A DNA stretch of 43,937 bases from Candidatus Woesearchaeota archaeon (GCA_016203135.1 JACQNI010000006.1:1-43937), one strand, 5' to 3'. Shown: positions 24,080 to 32,056, counted from the stretch's first letter. Made by a program: numbers and translations. Notes: generated by a model from the sequence alone, not told the origin.

Positions 24080-24102
24080 TTTATGTGCAAAGCTTCATAA
24101 AA
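24080..24102. repeat. Right inverted repeat of the TnpB unit
   Basis: TTTATGTGCAAAGCTTCATA plus AAA, matching the left copy in inverted orientation with a single C/T difference. It ends on the A of the traB-like start codon. Confidence 0.8.
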
Positions 24103-24770
24103 TGTTAATATATAAAAACTTGATTTTGATCGGAACCTCTCATATTTCAATAGAAAGCATAAAACAAGTAGAACAAGTTATTCTTGATAAAAATCCGGAT
24201 ATTGTAGCCCTAGAACTAGATAGATCAAGGCTCCAAAGTCTTTTTTCTAAGCATAAAAAGCCTTCAATTAAAGACATTAGGAAAATAGGTGTTAAAGGCT
24301 TTATTTTCTCATTGATTGGCCATTATGCAGAGAAAAAACTTGGTGAAATTGTAAATGTCAAGCCTGGCTCAGAAATGATTAAGGCAATTGAAACAGCTAA
24401 AAAAACAAATTCAAAAGTTGCTCTAATAGATCAAGACATAAGGGTTACTTTAAAAAAAATTTCAGATAGATTAACCTATAAGGAAAAACTCAGGTTTATC
24501 TCTGACTTATTTAAAGGAATTTTTATAAGGCAAAAAATAGAATTTGATTTGAAAAAAGTTCCAGAGAAAAAGATAATAGATAAGCTTACAAAAGAATTAC
24601 AGAAAAGATATCCAACATTATACGAAGTATTAATAAGTGAGAGAAATTTAATATTAGCAAAGAACTTGCATAGATTATTAAAAACAGAAAAAACAATCGT
24701 TGGAATTGTTGGCGCTGGTCATGAACAAGAAATAATTAATATCATCAAAGACTTAGATAAAAATGTTTGA
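24102..24770 (+). CDS. TraB/PrgY-family protein lacking the membrane domain
   Basis: A 222-residue protein matching the TraB/PrgY family: LILIGTSHIS at 7-16, VALELDRSRLQSLF near 34-47 and the closing VGIVGAGHEQEI near 203-214. These conserved His/Glu/Arg blocks belong to the EreA/TIKI-like fold, a putative metallo-hydrolase. Archaeal members usually carry a C-terminal multi-helix membrane domain. Here the protein stops after the catalytic-type domain and the next gene, overlapping by 8 bp, is a membrane protein. The ATG begins at the last base of the right inverted repeat, so the TnpB unit abuts it. Confidence 0.8.
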   Translation: MLIYKNLILIGTSHISIESIKQVEQVILDKNPDIVALELDRSRLQSLFSKHKKPSIKDIRKIGVKGFIFSLIGHYAEKKLGEIVNVKPGSEMIKAIETAKKTNSKVALIDQDIRVTLKKISDRLTYKEKLRFISDLFKGIFIRQKIEFDLKKVPEKKIIDKLTKELQKRYPTLYEVLISERNLILAKNLHRLLKTEKTIVGIVGAGHEQEIINIIKDLDKNV

Positions 24771-25467
24771 TGAAAAAGAGTTAAACAATATTTTTGCAAC
24801 AATCATTGTAATTGCAATAGTCTTCGCTTTTGATGATAAAAGGCAAGTATTTCAATTAGGCTTTTGGGCTCTAAATTTCTTGAAGATATTGTTATTTTCT
24901 ATGATTGTTGTGTTTTCCTATGAGCTTGCACAAAAATTTACAGCAAGATTATATAAAGCAAGAACATTTCATGAAATAAACTACAATATAAGGCTTTTTA
25001 AAAAATCAAAAAGTTTTCCAGTAACAATATTTATCGCATTCTTATCAACCATCTTTAGCAATGGAAGGTTTTACTTTGCTTCTATTAAAAAAACAGAAGT
25101 GATATTAGATAAAAAACTGATAGGAAAGCCGTATCAATTTCTAAGGGAATTTGATGTTGCTAAAATAATTTCCTCAGGTCCATTATTTACAATATTTCTA
25201 GCAGCCTTAGTATCTTCAATAAAACTTCCAGGTCTTGACTCATTAGAATTAATGCTGATAGCCTATTCAATATACAATATCTTGCCTATTCCGCCTTTAG
25301 ACGGCTCAAAAATTTTCTTTAACTCACTTCCCTTATTCATCCTCTCTTTTATATTCATAATATTAACTTCCCTTTTACTATTCTTTATTCCATCCCTGCC
25401 AACAATAGTAATCTCAGTAATAGTTTCTCTGATTTTTTTCTTTATGATATTAAAAAGATTAAATTAG
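24763..25467 (+). CDS. Degenerate site-2 protease (M50)-like membrane protein
   Basis: A 234-residue polytopic membrane protein. The segment NILPIPPLDGSKIFF near 178-192 matches the second conserved motif of M50 intramembrane proteases (N-x2-P-x3-LDG). The first motif, HExxH, is replaced by YELAQK near 54-59. The zinc-binding His pair is lost while Glu stays. This suggests a pseudoprotease, though the LDG Asp is kept. The gene overlaps the TraB-like gene by 8 bp (ATGTTTGA), so both are translated together and may form a membrane complex. Confidence 0.7.
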   Translation: MFDEKELNNIFATIIVIAIVFAFDDKRQVFQLGFWALNFLKILLFSMIVVFSYELAQKFTARLYKARTFHEINYNIRLFKKSKSFPVTIFIAFLSTIFSNGRFYFASIKKTEVILDKKLIGKPYQFLREFDVAKIISSGPLFTIFLAALVSSIKLPGLDSLELMLIAYSIYNILPIPPLDGSKIFFNSLPLFILSFIFIILTSLLLFFIPSLPTIVISVIVSLIFFFMILKRLN

Positions 25468-25737
25468 GCTAATTATGCCTTTTTGTATAAACCAGAAAAC
25501 CGCAACCCAAGTAAATGGAGAAAACAATCCAAACAAGCCCAATATAAAAAAAGCCCCGCCAACAAGATCTACAAAGCTTGCTATATTTGTCAAGAAAAAA
25601 ATACTTTTTAATAAAAACAAAATAAATACAAAAATTGATGCACTTTTTAAAAAAGGCATATTAAAAAAATCAAAATATAATGCTACTAAAGCAATTCCAG
25701 TCAAAATATCCAATAACCCAAATGCATATTTTATCAT
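25459..25737 (-). CDS. Small multi-helix membrane protein
   Basis: A 92-residue protein with three to four hydrophobic helices (YAFGLLDILTGIALVALYF, then SIFVFILFLLKSIFFL, then GGAFFILGLFGLF and FTWVAVFWFIQKG). Its family is not recognised. The frame stays open to 25827 with another ATG at 25785. I choose ATG 25737 because it lies 26 bp from the centre of the TATATAAAG box, equidistant with the Hef start. The 3' end overlaps the convergent M50-like gene by 9 bp. Confidence 0.55.
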   Translation of the reverse strand: MIKYAFGLLDILTGIALVALYFDFFNMPFLKSASIFVFILFLLKSIFFLTNIASFVDLVGGAFFILGLFGLFSPFTWVAVFWFIQKGIISLI

Positions 25738-25758
25738 CAAAACTCGATTTAAAGAAGG

Positions 25759-25767
25759 TATATAAAG
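25759..25767. promoter_or_regulatory. Shared TATA box between the membrane gene and Hef helicase
   Basis: TATATAAAG centred at 25763 is exactly 26 bp from the ATG at 25737 (minus) and 26 bp from the ATG at 25789 (plus). This fits one box driving two leaderless divergent genes across a 51-bp gap. Confidence 0.55.
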
Positions 25768-25788
25768 ATTCCCCTCTTTTATCATAAA

Positions 25789-27294
25789 ATGCACTCTCTT
25801 GTTAACATAACCCCCAGAGAATACCAAGAAAAGATATTTGAAACCTGCAAAGATAAAAATACTTTAGTGATTTTGCCTACAGGCATAGGAAAAACACTTC
25901 TTTCAATATTATTAACTGTCCATAGATTAAATCAATTTCCAAACAGCAAAGCAATGATTTGCTCCCCGACAAAACCCCTCTGCAATCAGCATTTGAAAAC
26001 ATTCATGGAAAAAACAACCATAGAAAAAGATAAAATAATTTTATATACTGGAATGATAAAACCAGAAGAAAGAGAAAAAATATTTCAAAAAGCAACAGTG
26101 ATTATAGCTACCCCCCAAACCATAGAAAAAGACTTGGAAAACAATAGGATATCTCTAAAGAATTTTTCAGTTTTAACAATAGATGAAGCTCATCGTTCTA
26201 GAATGGATTATGCAAATACAGCAGTGGCAAAATATTACTTTTCTCAAGCAGAAAACCCAAGATTGCTTGCCTTGACTGCTTCTCCAGGTGCTTCAAAGGA
26301 AAAAATAGATGAGATCATGAAAAACCTAAGTATAGAAGTCGTTGAAATAAGAACAGAAAAAGATGAAGCAATAAAGGAATATGTCCAAGAGAAAAAAATA
26401 ACCTGGATAGAAGTAGAGCTGCCAAAAGAGCTTAATGACTTGGCAAAAAAAATAGAAAATGTTTACAAGGAAAAAATAAAAAAGCTAAGGAATTTTGGCA
26501 TTACAAAACCATCAAGCATAATCAGCAAAAAGGATTTAATTATGTTTCAAAGTTTAATGCAAAGAGAAATAAGGCGTGGTAACAACTCTGCATTTGCAGC
26601 AATATCCTTAATAGCTCAATGCCTTAAATTAAGCCATGCAATAGAGCTTCTAGAAACCCAGGGTTTAAAGCAGTTTGATGAGTTTATGTTAAAACTTTCC
26701 CAAGAAAAGACTAAAGCAGCTAAATCTATAATGTCTGACAAAGAGATACAAGAAACCCTGCCTGTTACTTTGTCTTTAATTGAAAGAAATGTATTGCATC
26801 CAAAACTAATCGAGTTAAAGTCTATTGTAAGAAATCTTATCCAAGAAAACAAAGACATAAAAATAATGGTTTTTGCTAATTACAGAAATACAGTAAAAGA
26901 AATAGTTTCATTCCTTAAAGATATCCCTGGAATTAATCCTGTCAAGTTGCTTGGTCAAAAAGAAGGCATTACCCAAAAAAAACAATTGCAAACAATAAAT
27001 GATTTTGAACAAGGCAAGTATAATGTTCTTATAGGAACTTCTATTATGGAAGAAGGCATAGACATCCTTGGTGGCGCTGAAACAGCAATATTTTATGATG
27101 CTGTTCCAAGTGAAATTAGAAGAATTCAAAGATCAGGAAGAGTCGGCAGAACAAAATCAGGAAGTATTATCTGCCTTATTACCAAGGATACAAGAGACGA
27201 AGCCTATAGATGGGTTTCTTATAGAAAAGAAAAAAAGATGCATGACTTGATTAAAAACATCCAAGACGAAGGAAAAAAACTTTCAGAGTTTTAA
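25789..27294 (+). CDS. Hef-type SF2 helicase (helicase part only)
   Basis: A 501-residue DEAH helicase of the Hef/FANCM type that remodels stalled forks and branched DNA. Motif I is PTGIGKT at 30-36, motif II DEAH at 132-135, motif III TASPG at 163-167, and late motifs include GTSIMEEGIDI and QRSGRVGRT. A helical insert between the two RecA domains (about 200-300) matches the Hef thumb-like domain. In most euryarchaea the protein continues into an ERCC4 nuclease. Here it ends after the helicase, and a separate nuclease lies 2.5 kb downstream on the same strand. Confidence 0.9.
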   Translation: MHSLVNITPREYQEKIFETCKDKNTLVILPTGIGKTLLSILLTVHRLNQFPNSKAMICSPTKPLCNQHLKTFMEKTTIEKDKIILYTGMIKPEEREKIFQKATVIIATPQTIEKDLENNRISLKNFSVLTIDEAHRSRMDYANTAVAKYYFSQAENPRLLALTASPGASKEKIDEIMKNLSIEVVEIRTEKDEAIKEYVQEKKITWIEVELPKELNDLAKKIENVYKEKIKKLRNFGITKPSSIISKKDLIMFQSLMQREIRRGNNSAFAAISLIAQCLKLSHAIELLETQGLKQFDEFMLKLSQEKTKAAKSIMSDKEIQETLPVTLSLIERNVLHPKLIELKSIVRNLIQENKDIKIMVFANYRNTVKEIVSFLKDIPGINPVKLLGQKEGITQKKQLQTINDFEQGKYNVLIGTSIMEEGIDILGGAETAIFYDAVPSEIRRIQRSGRVGRTKSGSIICLITKDTRDEAYRWVSYRKEKKMHDLIKNIQDEGKKLSEF

Positions 27295-27295
27295 G

Positions 27296-27928
27296 TTATT
27301 CTATCTTGATTGAATCACACCATTCCTTGCTGTATATCCTGTTAAGCTTTTTATTCAGTTCCTTTTTCGTGCCCTCAATCAAATATATTAAACAACCCTT
27401 ATTGTTCTTCTTGTCTATTTCCTTTGACAATAAATGATACTTTCTTATTCCATTTGCCAATGATTTTTCTACTTCTTTTGTATTCACAATTCCGTGCATG
27501 TTTATTATTATCTTTCTTTTATAAGATCCAAGTCCTTTTTTCTCAAGCTGCTTGTCAAATATTATTACAGACCAGACTAAAACATAAAGGGTTATACCTA
27601 TAACATATTGCCCTGCCCCGATTATCAATCCAAGTATTGCAAAAACCCACAGGCTTGCAGCAGTGGTAAAGCCAAATATCTTATCTGTATTTCTTATCAA
27701 AGCCCCTGCCCCTAAAAAACCTATTCCGGTTACAATGGCTCCAAAAACAGGTAAAAAATTTTCTGGTTGCAATGAAATAGTTGCAAGAGTTAACGCACAG
27801 CTTCCAACAGAGACAAATATAAAAGTGCCAAAGCCAACAGACTTATTTGATTTTTGCCTGTCTAATCCAAATAGATAGGCAAATACAAATGTTATTAGCA
27901 ATCTAATTAGTAATTGAGTTATTTCCAC
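27296..27928 (-). CDS. MgtC/SapB-family membrane protein
   Basis: A 210-residue protein with an N-terminal four-to-five-helix MgtC domain: YLFGLDRQKS near 18-27, GIGFLGAGALIRN near 69-81, FTTAASLWVFAILGLIIGAG near 87-106. A cytosolic domain of about 85 residues with an ACT-like pattern follows. MgtC proteins are linked to magnesium stress and pH in bacteria; the archaeal role is unclear. The frame opens at TTG 27934. An AAGAGGT site 8 nt before GTG 27928 favours that GTG. It is convergent with Hef. Confidence 0.85.
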   Translation of the reverse strand: MEITQLLIRLLITFVFAYLFGLDRQKSNKSVGFGTFIFVSVGSCALTLATISLQPENFLPVFGAIVTGIGFLGAGALIRNTDKIFGFTTAASLWVFAILGLIIGAGQYVIGITLYVLVWSVIIFDKQLEKKGLGSYKRKIIINMHGIVNTKEVEKSLANGIRKYHLLSKEIDKKNNKGCLIYLIEGTKKELNKKLNRIYSKEWCDSIKIE

Positions 27929-27953
27929 ATTCAAAACCTCTTAAAAATTTAAT

Positions 27954-28664
27954 TCAGGCAACAAGTTCCAGTTTTTTGTATATCTCTTTTTCCCTTTCAG
28001 CAACTTTAACTAATTTATTGCTGGCATTTCTTTCATATCTTCTATTAACCCCAATAACTCCTTTAGCAGGATCATATTTAAAGAAAAACTCTTCCAATAA
28101 TCCATCTCCATTAAAATGAGTAACTTTCCCCATTCCAAAATCTGTATAAGCGCTTCTCTTTATTTGAAATGCCTCTGTATGATCATATGCAGCAGGAAGC
28201 CTGACAGCTAATCTAGTTTTCAGGCCAATTAAATCAAGACTTTTTTCTCCATTATATGAAACAAAATCCTTTGGCAATCTATCCTCAAGTTTAAATTGAT
28301 TTGGGAGGGTATTTGGATTATTGTTTATCTCAGCAACCCTCATAATTCTGCCATTCTTACTGTCATATATATAAGCCCCATCGCTATTTCTTTGATTTGA
28401 AATGTAACGTAAAAAATCTTCATTGCTTCTTACTTCATAAAATTCTTCTGGCTTGTGATTTATTACTTTCTTTTCATATAATCTATCAACCAAAGTATCC
28501 CCGTTAGCCATGATAAGAAGTCCTTTATACCATTCACATTCTTCTTCTCCTTCTTCATGCGGCTTGCCCTCGCTATTAATAACTCTTCCATTTTTAATGT
28601 GTTTTAGCACCTTTTCTAGGTTTACATTAGAATGATAATTAACAAGTAAATTGAATATGTCCAT
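27954..28664 (-). CDS. Hypothetical protein
   Basis: A 236-residue soluble protein. The middle holds DGAYIYDSKNGRIMRV, then LIGLKTRLAVRLPAAYDHTE, then GKVTHFNGDG. This order recalls DGA and R-H-R blocks of DisA_N-type diadenylate cyclases, but the key T-R-H-R motif is not present, so I do not assign that function. A conserved-looking C-terminus ends KEIYKKLELVA. The ATG at 28664 follows TTATAAATAGG by about 26 bp. It lies 19 bp upstream of the MgtC-like gene on the same strand, so the two may be co-transcribed. Confidence 0.6.
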   Translation of the reverse strand: MDIFNLLVNYHSNVNLEKVLKHIKNGRVINSEGKPHEEGEEECEWYKGLLIMANGDTLVDRLYEKKVINHKPEEFYEVRSNEDFLRYISNQRNSDGAYIYDSKNGRIMRVAEINNNPNTLPNQFKLEDRLPKDFVSYNGEKSLDLIGLKTRLAVRLPAAYDHTEAFQIKRSAYTDFGMGKVTHFNGDGLLEEFFFKYDPAKGVIGVNRRYERNASNKLVKVAEREKEIYKKLELVA

Positions 28665-28770
28665 AACTATTAAAAGGGATATTTACCTATTTATAACTAT
28701 CTGGAAATTTTTTTTATTTTCTTCCATAAAAATAGAAAATTTTATTAAATAATAAAAAAATTAGGTTATA

Positions 28771-29781
28771 ATGGCTAAAATAGATTACAATTTGCTATAT
28801 TTAAAAGCAGAAAACGCAAGAACTTCCCTTAAAGAACTATCTAATTATCTAAAAAAATCCCCTCAAAGGCTAAAATACTCCTTATCAGTCTTAGAAAAAG
28901 ACAAAGTAATAAGAGATCCATATTGTGTCTTTGATTATTCCTATTTCGGTTTAATTCTATTCAGGGTTTATTTTAAAGGCGGTTATATAAGCGATCAAGA
29001 TAAAGTCCGTATAATTAAAGAATTATCCAATAATGCCTATGTAACCTCAATATACGAGTTAACTGGTGAATTTGATCTTGCTGTTGAATTTGCCTCTCCA
29101 AACCCATCAAAATTCAACAAGGAGTTAAAAAGAATTTCAACATTAACCCCTACTTTAAATGATTATAAAATTGTATTAAATGTTGTTACTTATCTATATC
29201 CAATGCATTACTTGACTAACTCTCAAAATCTTCATCGTTTAAACATTGAAAGAATAATTGGAGGAGACAGAGATAGAGAAAGTTTCAATGAGAATGAAAT
29301 GATTTTGATAAAAAATATGCTGTTAAATCCAACAATGAATTTTACAGACCTGGCTATTAAATCTGATTTAAATATAAAAACAGTAAAGTCAATCTTAAAA
29401 AATCTTAAGAAAAGAAATATAATAAAATCTTTTAAGTATATCATTGACACAAATTCTTTGGGAATAAATAAGTTCAGGTTATTTTTAAAATTACATAACT
29501 TAAGCGTTGAAAGAGAAGCCCAATTAATGGGTTATATGTTGAATACAAAAGAAATAATTCAAGTAAACAAAACAGTCGGCGACTGGGACATGGAATTAGA
29601 CATAGAATCTCCAGATAAAACTAGATCTCGTTATATAATAAGACAAGTAAGGGAAGAATTCAAAGATCTGATAGAAAGGTTTAATATTATTGAATTTTAT
29701 ACCTATTACAAAAGATCATTTCTTCCATTGTATTTGTTCAAAGAAGAGAAAAAACATGACAAAAATAATAGTAGACCATAG
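28771..29781 (+). CDS. Double Lrp/AsnC-like transcription regulator
   Basis: A 336-residue protein made of two Lrp-like halves. HTH 1 lies at about 1-50 (LKELSNYLKKSPQRLKYSLS) with a RAM-like sensor domain at 60-140 (VTSIYELTGEFDLAVEF). HTH 2 is at 178-225 (TDLAIKSDLNIKTVKSIL) with a second sensor at 230-315 (IIQVNKTVGDWDMELDIE). The G-(E/D)-(F/W)-D motif in each half matches Lrp effector domains. Normal Lrp has one half and dimerises, so this fusion would be a pre-made pseudo-dimer. It overlaps the ERCC4 nuclease start by 26 bp, linking it to DNA repair by position. Confidence 0.8.
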   Translation: MAKIDYNLLYLKAENARTSLKELSNYLKKSPQRLKYSLSVLEKDKVIRDPYCVFDYSYFGLILFRVYFKGGYISDQDKVRIIKELSNNAYVTSIYELTGEFDLAVEFASPNPSKFNKELKRISTLTPTLNDYKIVLNVVTYLYPMHYLTNSQNLHRLNIERIIGGDRDRESFNENEMILIKNMLLNPTMNFTDLAIKSDLNIKTVKSILKNLKKRNIIKSFKYIIDTNSLGINKFRLFLKLHNLSVEREAQLMGYMLNTKEIIQVNKTVGDWDMELDIESPDKTRSRYIIRQVREEFKDLIERFNIIEFYTYYKRSFLPLYLFKEEKKHDKNNSRP

Positions 29782-30415
29782 AGAAGACAAGGAAATTATA
29801 AGAGAGCTTACAAAACAAGGTTTAGATATAGAAATAAAACAGCTTGCTGTTGCTGATTTTATTATCCAAACAAAAGACAATGAAGGCAATATAAAAGACT
29901 TAGCTGTTGAAAGAAAGTCTCAGATGGATTTTATAAATTCAATAATAGACAAAAGGCTTGTTACTCAATTGATTAATTTAAAAGAATATTATCCATTGCA
30001 GCTATTAATCATTGAAGGCTCAAGAAACATATTTGCTATAAGAAACTTTCATCCTAATGCAATTCGAGGAATGCTCGCTTCAATAGCAATAGACTTTCAA
30101 GTTCCAGTAATTTATACAAAAAATTTTAGGGATACAGCTTCTTTTTTAAACATAATTGCAAAAAGGCTTGAAAAGCAAAGAAAAAATTTCAGTTTAGTTA
30201 AAAAAGTAAAGCCTTTAACATTAAAGGAACAACAAGAATTTTTAATTGAATCTCTGCCTGGAATAGGTCCAAGTCTATCAAAGGAATTGCTAAAAAAATT
30301 TGGCTCTGTTAAAAAAATTATAAATGCTTCTGAAGAAAAATTAATTAAAGTTCCAAAGATAGGAAAGAAAAAAGCAGAAGCTATAAAAAAAGTTTTGGAT
30401 GAAAAATATGTTTAA
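29756..30415 (+). CDS. ERCC4/XPF-type nuclease (separate Hef nuclease part)
   Basis: A 219-residue structure-specific nuclease. The catalytic pattern is D7-H-R-E, D34 in VADFII and ERKS at 52-55, matching GDxn-ERKx3D apart from the leading Gly. A helix-hairpin-helix pair closes the protein (LPGIGPSLSKELLKKFG near 167-183, VPKIGKKKAEAI near 199-210). It cuts flap or fork DNA as a dimer. No PCNA-binding motif is seen at the C-terminus (DEKYV). The frame opens earlier at 29690, but ATG 29756 puts the core strand at the start, as in relatives. Confidence 0.92.
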   Translation: MTKIIVDHREDKEIIRELTKQGLDIEIKQLAVADFIIQTKDNEGNIKDLAVERKSQMDFINSIIDKRLVTQLINLKEYYPLQLLIIEGSRNIFAIRNFHPNAIRGMLASIAIDFQVPVIYTKNFRDTASFLNIIAKRLEKQRKNFSLVKKVKPLTLKEQQEFLIESLPGIGPSLSKELLKKFGSVKKIINASEEKLIKVPKIGKKKAEAIKKVLDEKYV

Positions 30416-30420
30416 AATTA

Positions 30421-30738
30421 TTAATCATTTAAGTATGCTCTACTCGCTTTTCGTTGTATTTCTTCATAAGATTTCAATCTAAAATTTTCACCAGTTAAAT
30501 CCTTATACATTTTATAAAGCATAGAAAGCGGTATTTTATAAGACACCCTACGCCAATATGGAGCTTCCGAATCAAAATTCTTTGCCCTTTCTTCTTTAGT
30601 AATAAAAACCAATTGGTCTTTTTTAATACTCTCAATTGTAGCTTCAGTTAAAATTTCTTCTAAAGTTATAATTTCTACATCTCCATTAGGATATTCTAAA
30701 ACTTCATCTGAAGCATCTAATCTAATTGCTTTTTCCAT
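30421..30738 (-). CDS. Hypothetical protein
   Basis: A 105-residue soluble acidic protein, starting MEKAIRLDASDEVLEYPNGD and ending EIQRKASRAYLND. The N-terminal half is a beta-type strand pattern, the C-terminal half helical with SYKIPLSMLYKMYKDLTGENF. The longer frame to 30849 adds a hydrophobic, atypical N-terminus that crosses a TATA-like AAATATT region. ATG 30738 is preferred. Its function is unknown. It is convergent with the nuclease gene, 5 bp apart. Confidence 0.55.
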   Translation of the reverse strand: MEKAIRLDASDEVLEYPNGDVEIITLEEILTEATIESIKKDQLVFITKEERAKNFDSEAPYWRRVSYKIPLSMLYKMYKDLTGENFRLKSYEEIQRKASRAYLND

Positions 30739-30971
30739 ATTTAAGAATAATAGGAGAATATTTATAAAATGAGTTGATTTAATATTTTTACGGACCCCAT
30801 TTCGGTTCATTATAATAGAAAATAAAGAGCGGGCAACAGAAATCTTCACTAAATTAAAGCAGGTTTGGAATTTATATTAAGAAATGGCGTCTATATTGTA
30901 GTCTTTTAGAAGTGGTTAATAAACAAAAGATTTAAATACTTGTTGTTGTTATCTAAAGTAAGGATATTAAA

Positions 30972-31361
30972 ATGGGATTAGACTTAACAATTATACCCTT
31001 AAGCCATGGAAGAGCCTTAAGTGGCTCGATATTAGGTTATGATAGCTTAAACTTTGTCAGAGATTATAGAATTTTTGCTCAAATTGCAGATGTTGATGGA
31101 AAATCAGCAATTCCAGAGGGGGACATTGAAGCAATAGTTTGTACTTATCCATTACCTCCTGGAGTAAAAGTTGGAATATATGGGGATAATGGTATTAGGC
31201 ATACAAGAAAAAATCCATATGGAGAAGAAATGGTATACGCAACTGCTAGAGAGATGAGAAAACTTAGTCTTCCAGAAGATGTTTCTCCATCAAATAAAGC
31301 AATTATGGCTTACATTAAAGCTCTTCAGAGAGATACTCCAATAATTTTGGAGTGGAGATAA
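30972..31361 (+). CDS. Hypothetical protein
   Basis: A 129-residue soluble protein starting MGLDLTIIPLSHGRALSGS. A loop YPLPPGVKVGIYGDNGIRHT near 54-73 and a helical end (SPSNKAIMAYIKALQRD) are notable. No family is assigned. TTTAAATAC at about 30931-30939 lies 35 bp before the ATG. The MGLD start is shared with several small viral or accessory proteins, but that is not diagnostic. Confidence 0.55.
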   Translation: MGLDLTIIPLSHGRALSGSILGYDSLNFVRDYRIFAQIADVDGKSAIPEGDIEAIVCTYPLPPGVKVGIYGDNGIRHTRKNPYGEEMVYATAREMRKLSLPEDVSPSNKAIMAYIKALQRDTPIILEWR

Positions 31362-31514
31362 ATCTCTCGTTAAACTCTTTTATTTTTTGACCATTCATTA
31401 TAATTTCTTTTTTGTGCCATTTGATTAATTAGCCATAAGCTAAAACTATAAAGATTATCCCAAGTACAATAACCACTAAATAAAGTTTTAAGTGATTTTA
31501 AATATTTTATTCAA

Positions 31515-32054
31515 TTAATCTTCTAAACCATAACCCTTCACAACCCCATACTTAGGTCCATCCTTGCTCAAAACACTTTTATACAATTTAAACTCACTAA
31601 CTTCAAATTCTCCAGTAACTTTTACTTTTCCAATTTTTTTCAGAAACTTCTCTTTGTCCTTAACAAATTTAACCCTTCCCAGAGTCAAATGGCTGTGAAA
31701 GCTTTTTTCTCTTGGAAACATTGTTAGTAATTTATTGTCAATCTCATTCTGAAGATCAATTACATTTTTGCTTGGATTTAACTCAACAAAAACAACCCTT
31801 ATGAAATTCTTGCTTGGGAAAACACCAATTTTATCAAGTCTTATTTTAAATCTTTTAAAGTTTACCTCTTCAAGTTTTTTCATGATCTCTTTTAAAGCAA
31901 TCTCATCAACGTTTCCAAGGAATTTCAAAGTGCAATGCAGGTTTTTTTTAGCAACCCATTTTATTTTCTCATTCTCAGAATATAATTCTTTTTGTATCTC
32001 TTCAAGTTGATTCTTCAAAGAAACAGGAATGTCAAAAGCAATAAAGCATCTCAT
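31515..32054 (-). CDS. thpR: RNA 2',3'-cyclic phosphodiesterase (ThpR/LigT)
   Basis: A 179-residue 2H phosphoesterase. The two catalytic H-x-T motifs are H40-C-T42 (LHCTLKFLG) and H122-L-T124 (SHLTLGRVK). The family opens the 2',3'-cyclic phosphate of RNA to a 2'-phosphate and was first described as a tRNA ligase. It could act on the same RNA ends as RtcB. The length fits the family and the N-terminus MRCFIAFDIP is typical. The start lies two bases after the PAN-like stop, suggesting one transcript with it. Confidence 0.93.
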   Translation of the reverse strand: MRCFIAFDIPVSLKNQLEEIQKELYSENEKIKWVAKKNLHCTLKFLGNVDEIALKEIMKKLEEVNFKRFKIRLDKIGVFPSKNFIRVVFVELNPSKNVIDLQNEIDNKLLTMFPREKSFHSHLTLGRVKFVKDKEKFLKKIGKVKVTGEFEVSEFKLYKSVLSKDGPKYGVVKGYGLED

Positions 32055-32056
32055 TC

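Larger units (their letters stand above)
22821..24102 (+). mobile_element. TnpB-only transposon remnant with inverted flanks
   Basis: An IS1341-like unit carrying only tnpB. It is bracketed by a 23-bp inverted repeat (22821-22843 against 24080-24102, one mismatch). A second inner pair, TGCAAATTA (22873-22881) against TAATTTGCA (24057-24065), extends the symmetry. The left side has an extra partial copy of the unit (GCACATAAA near 22853). IS200/IS605 elements normally lack terminal inverted repeats, so the boundaries are uncertain. A TTAC at about 22927-22930, a common IS605 target, is an alternative left end. No tnpA is present, so it cannot move by itself. Confidence 0.45.

Noticed and set aside
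29690-29755. Longer start for the ERCC4 nuclease
   Set aside because: It reads through the end of the Lrp gene in another frame and adds Cys/Phe-rich residues absent from the family. ATG 29756 fits the core strand.
30739-30849. Longer start for the 105-residue protein
   Set aside because: The added residues are hydrophobic and irregular and cross a likely promoter. The ATG at 30738 is more natural.
31362-31514. Possible tiny membrane peptide (LYLVVIVLGIIFIVLAYG) on the minus strand
   Set aside because: No ATG, GTG or TTG with a ribosome site in a suitable place, and only about 20 codons. I see nothing else convincing in this gap.
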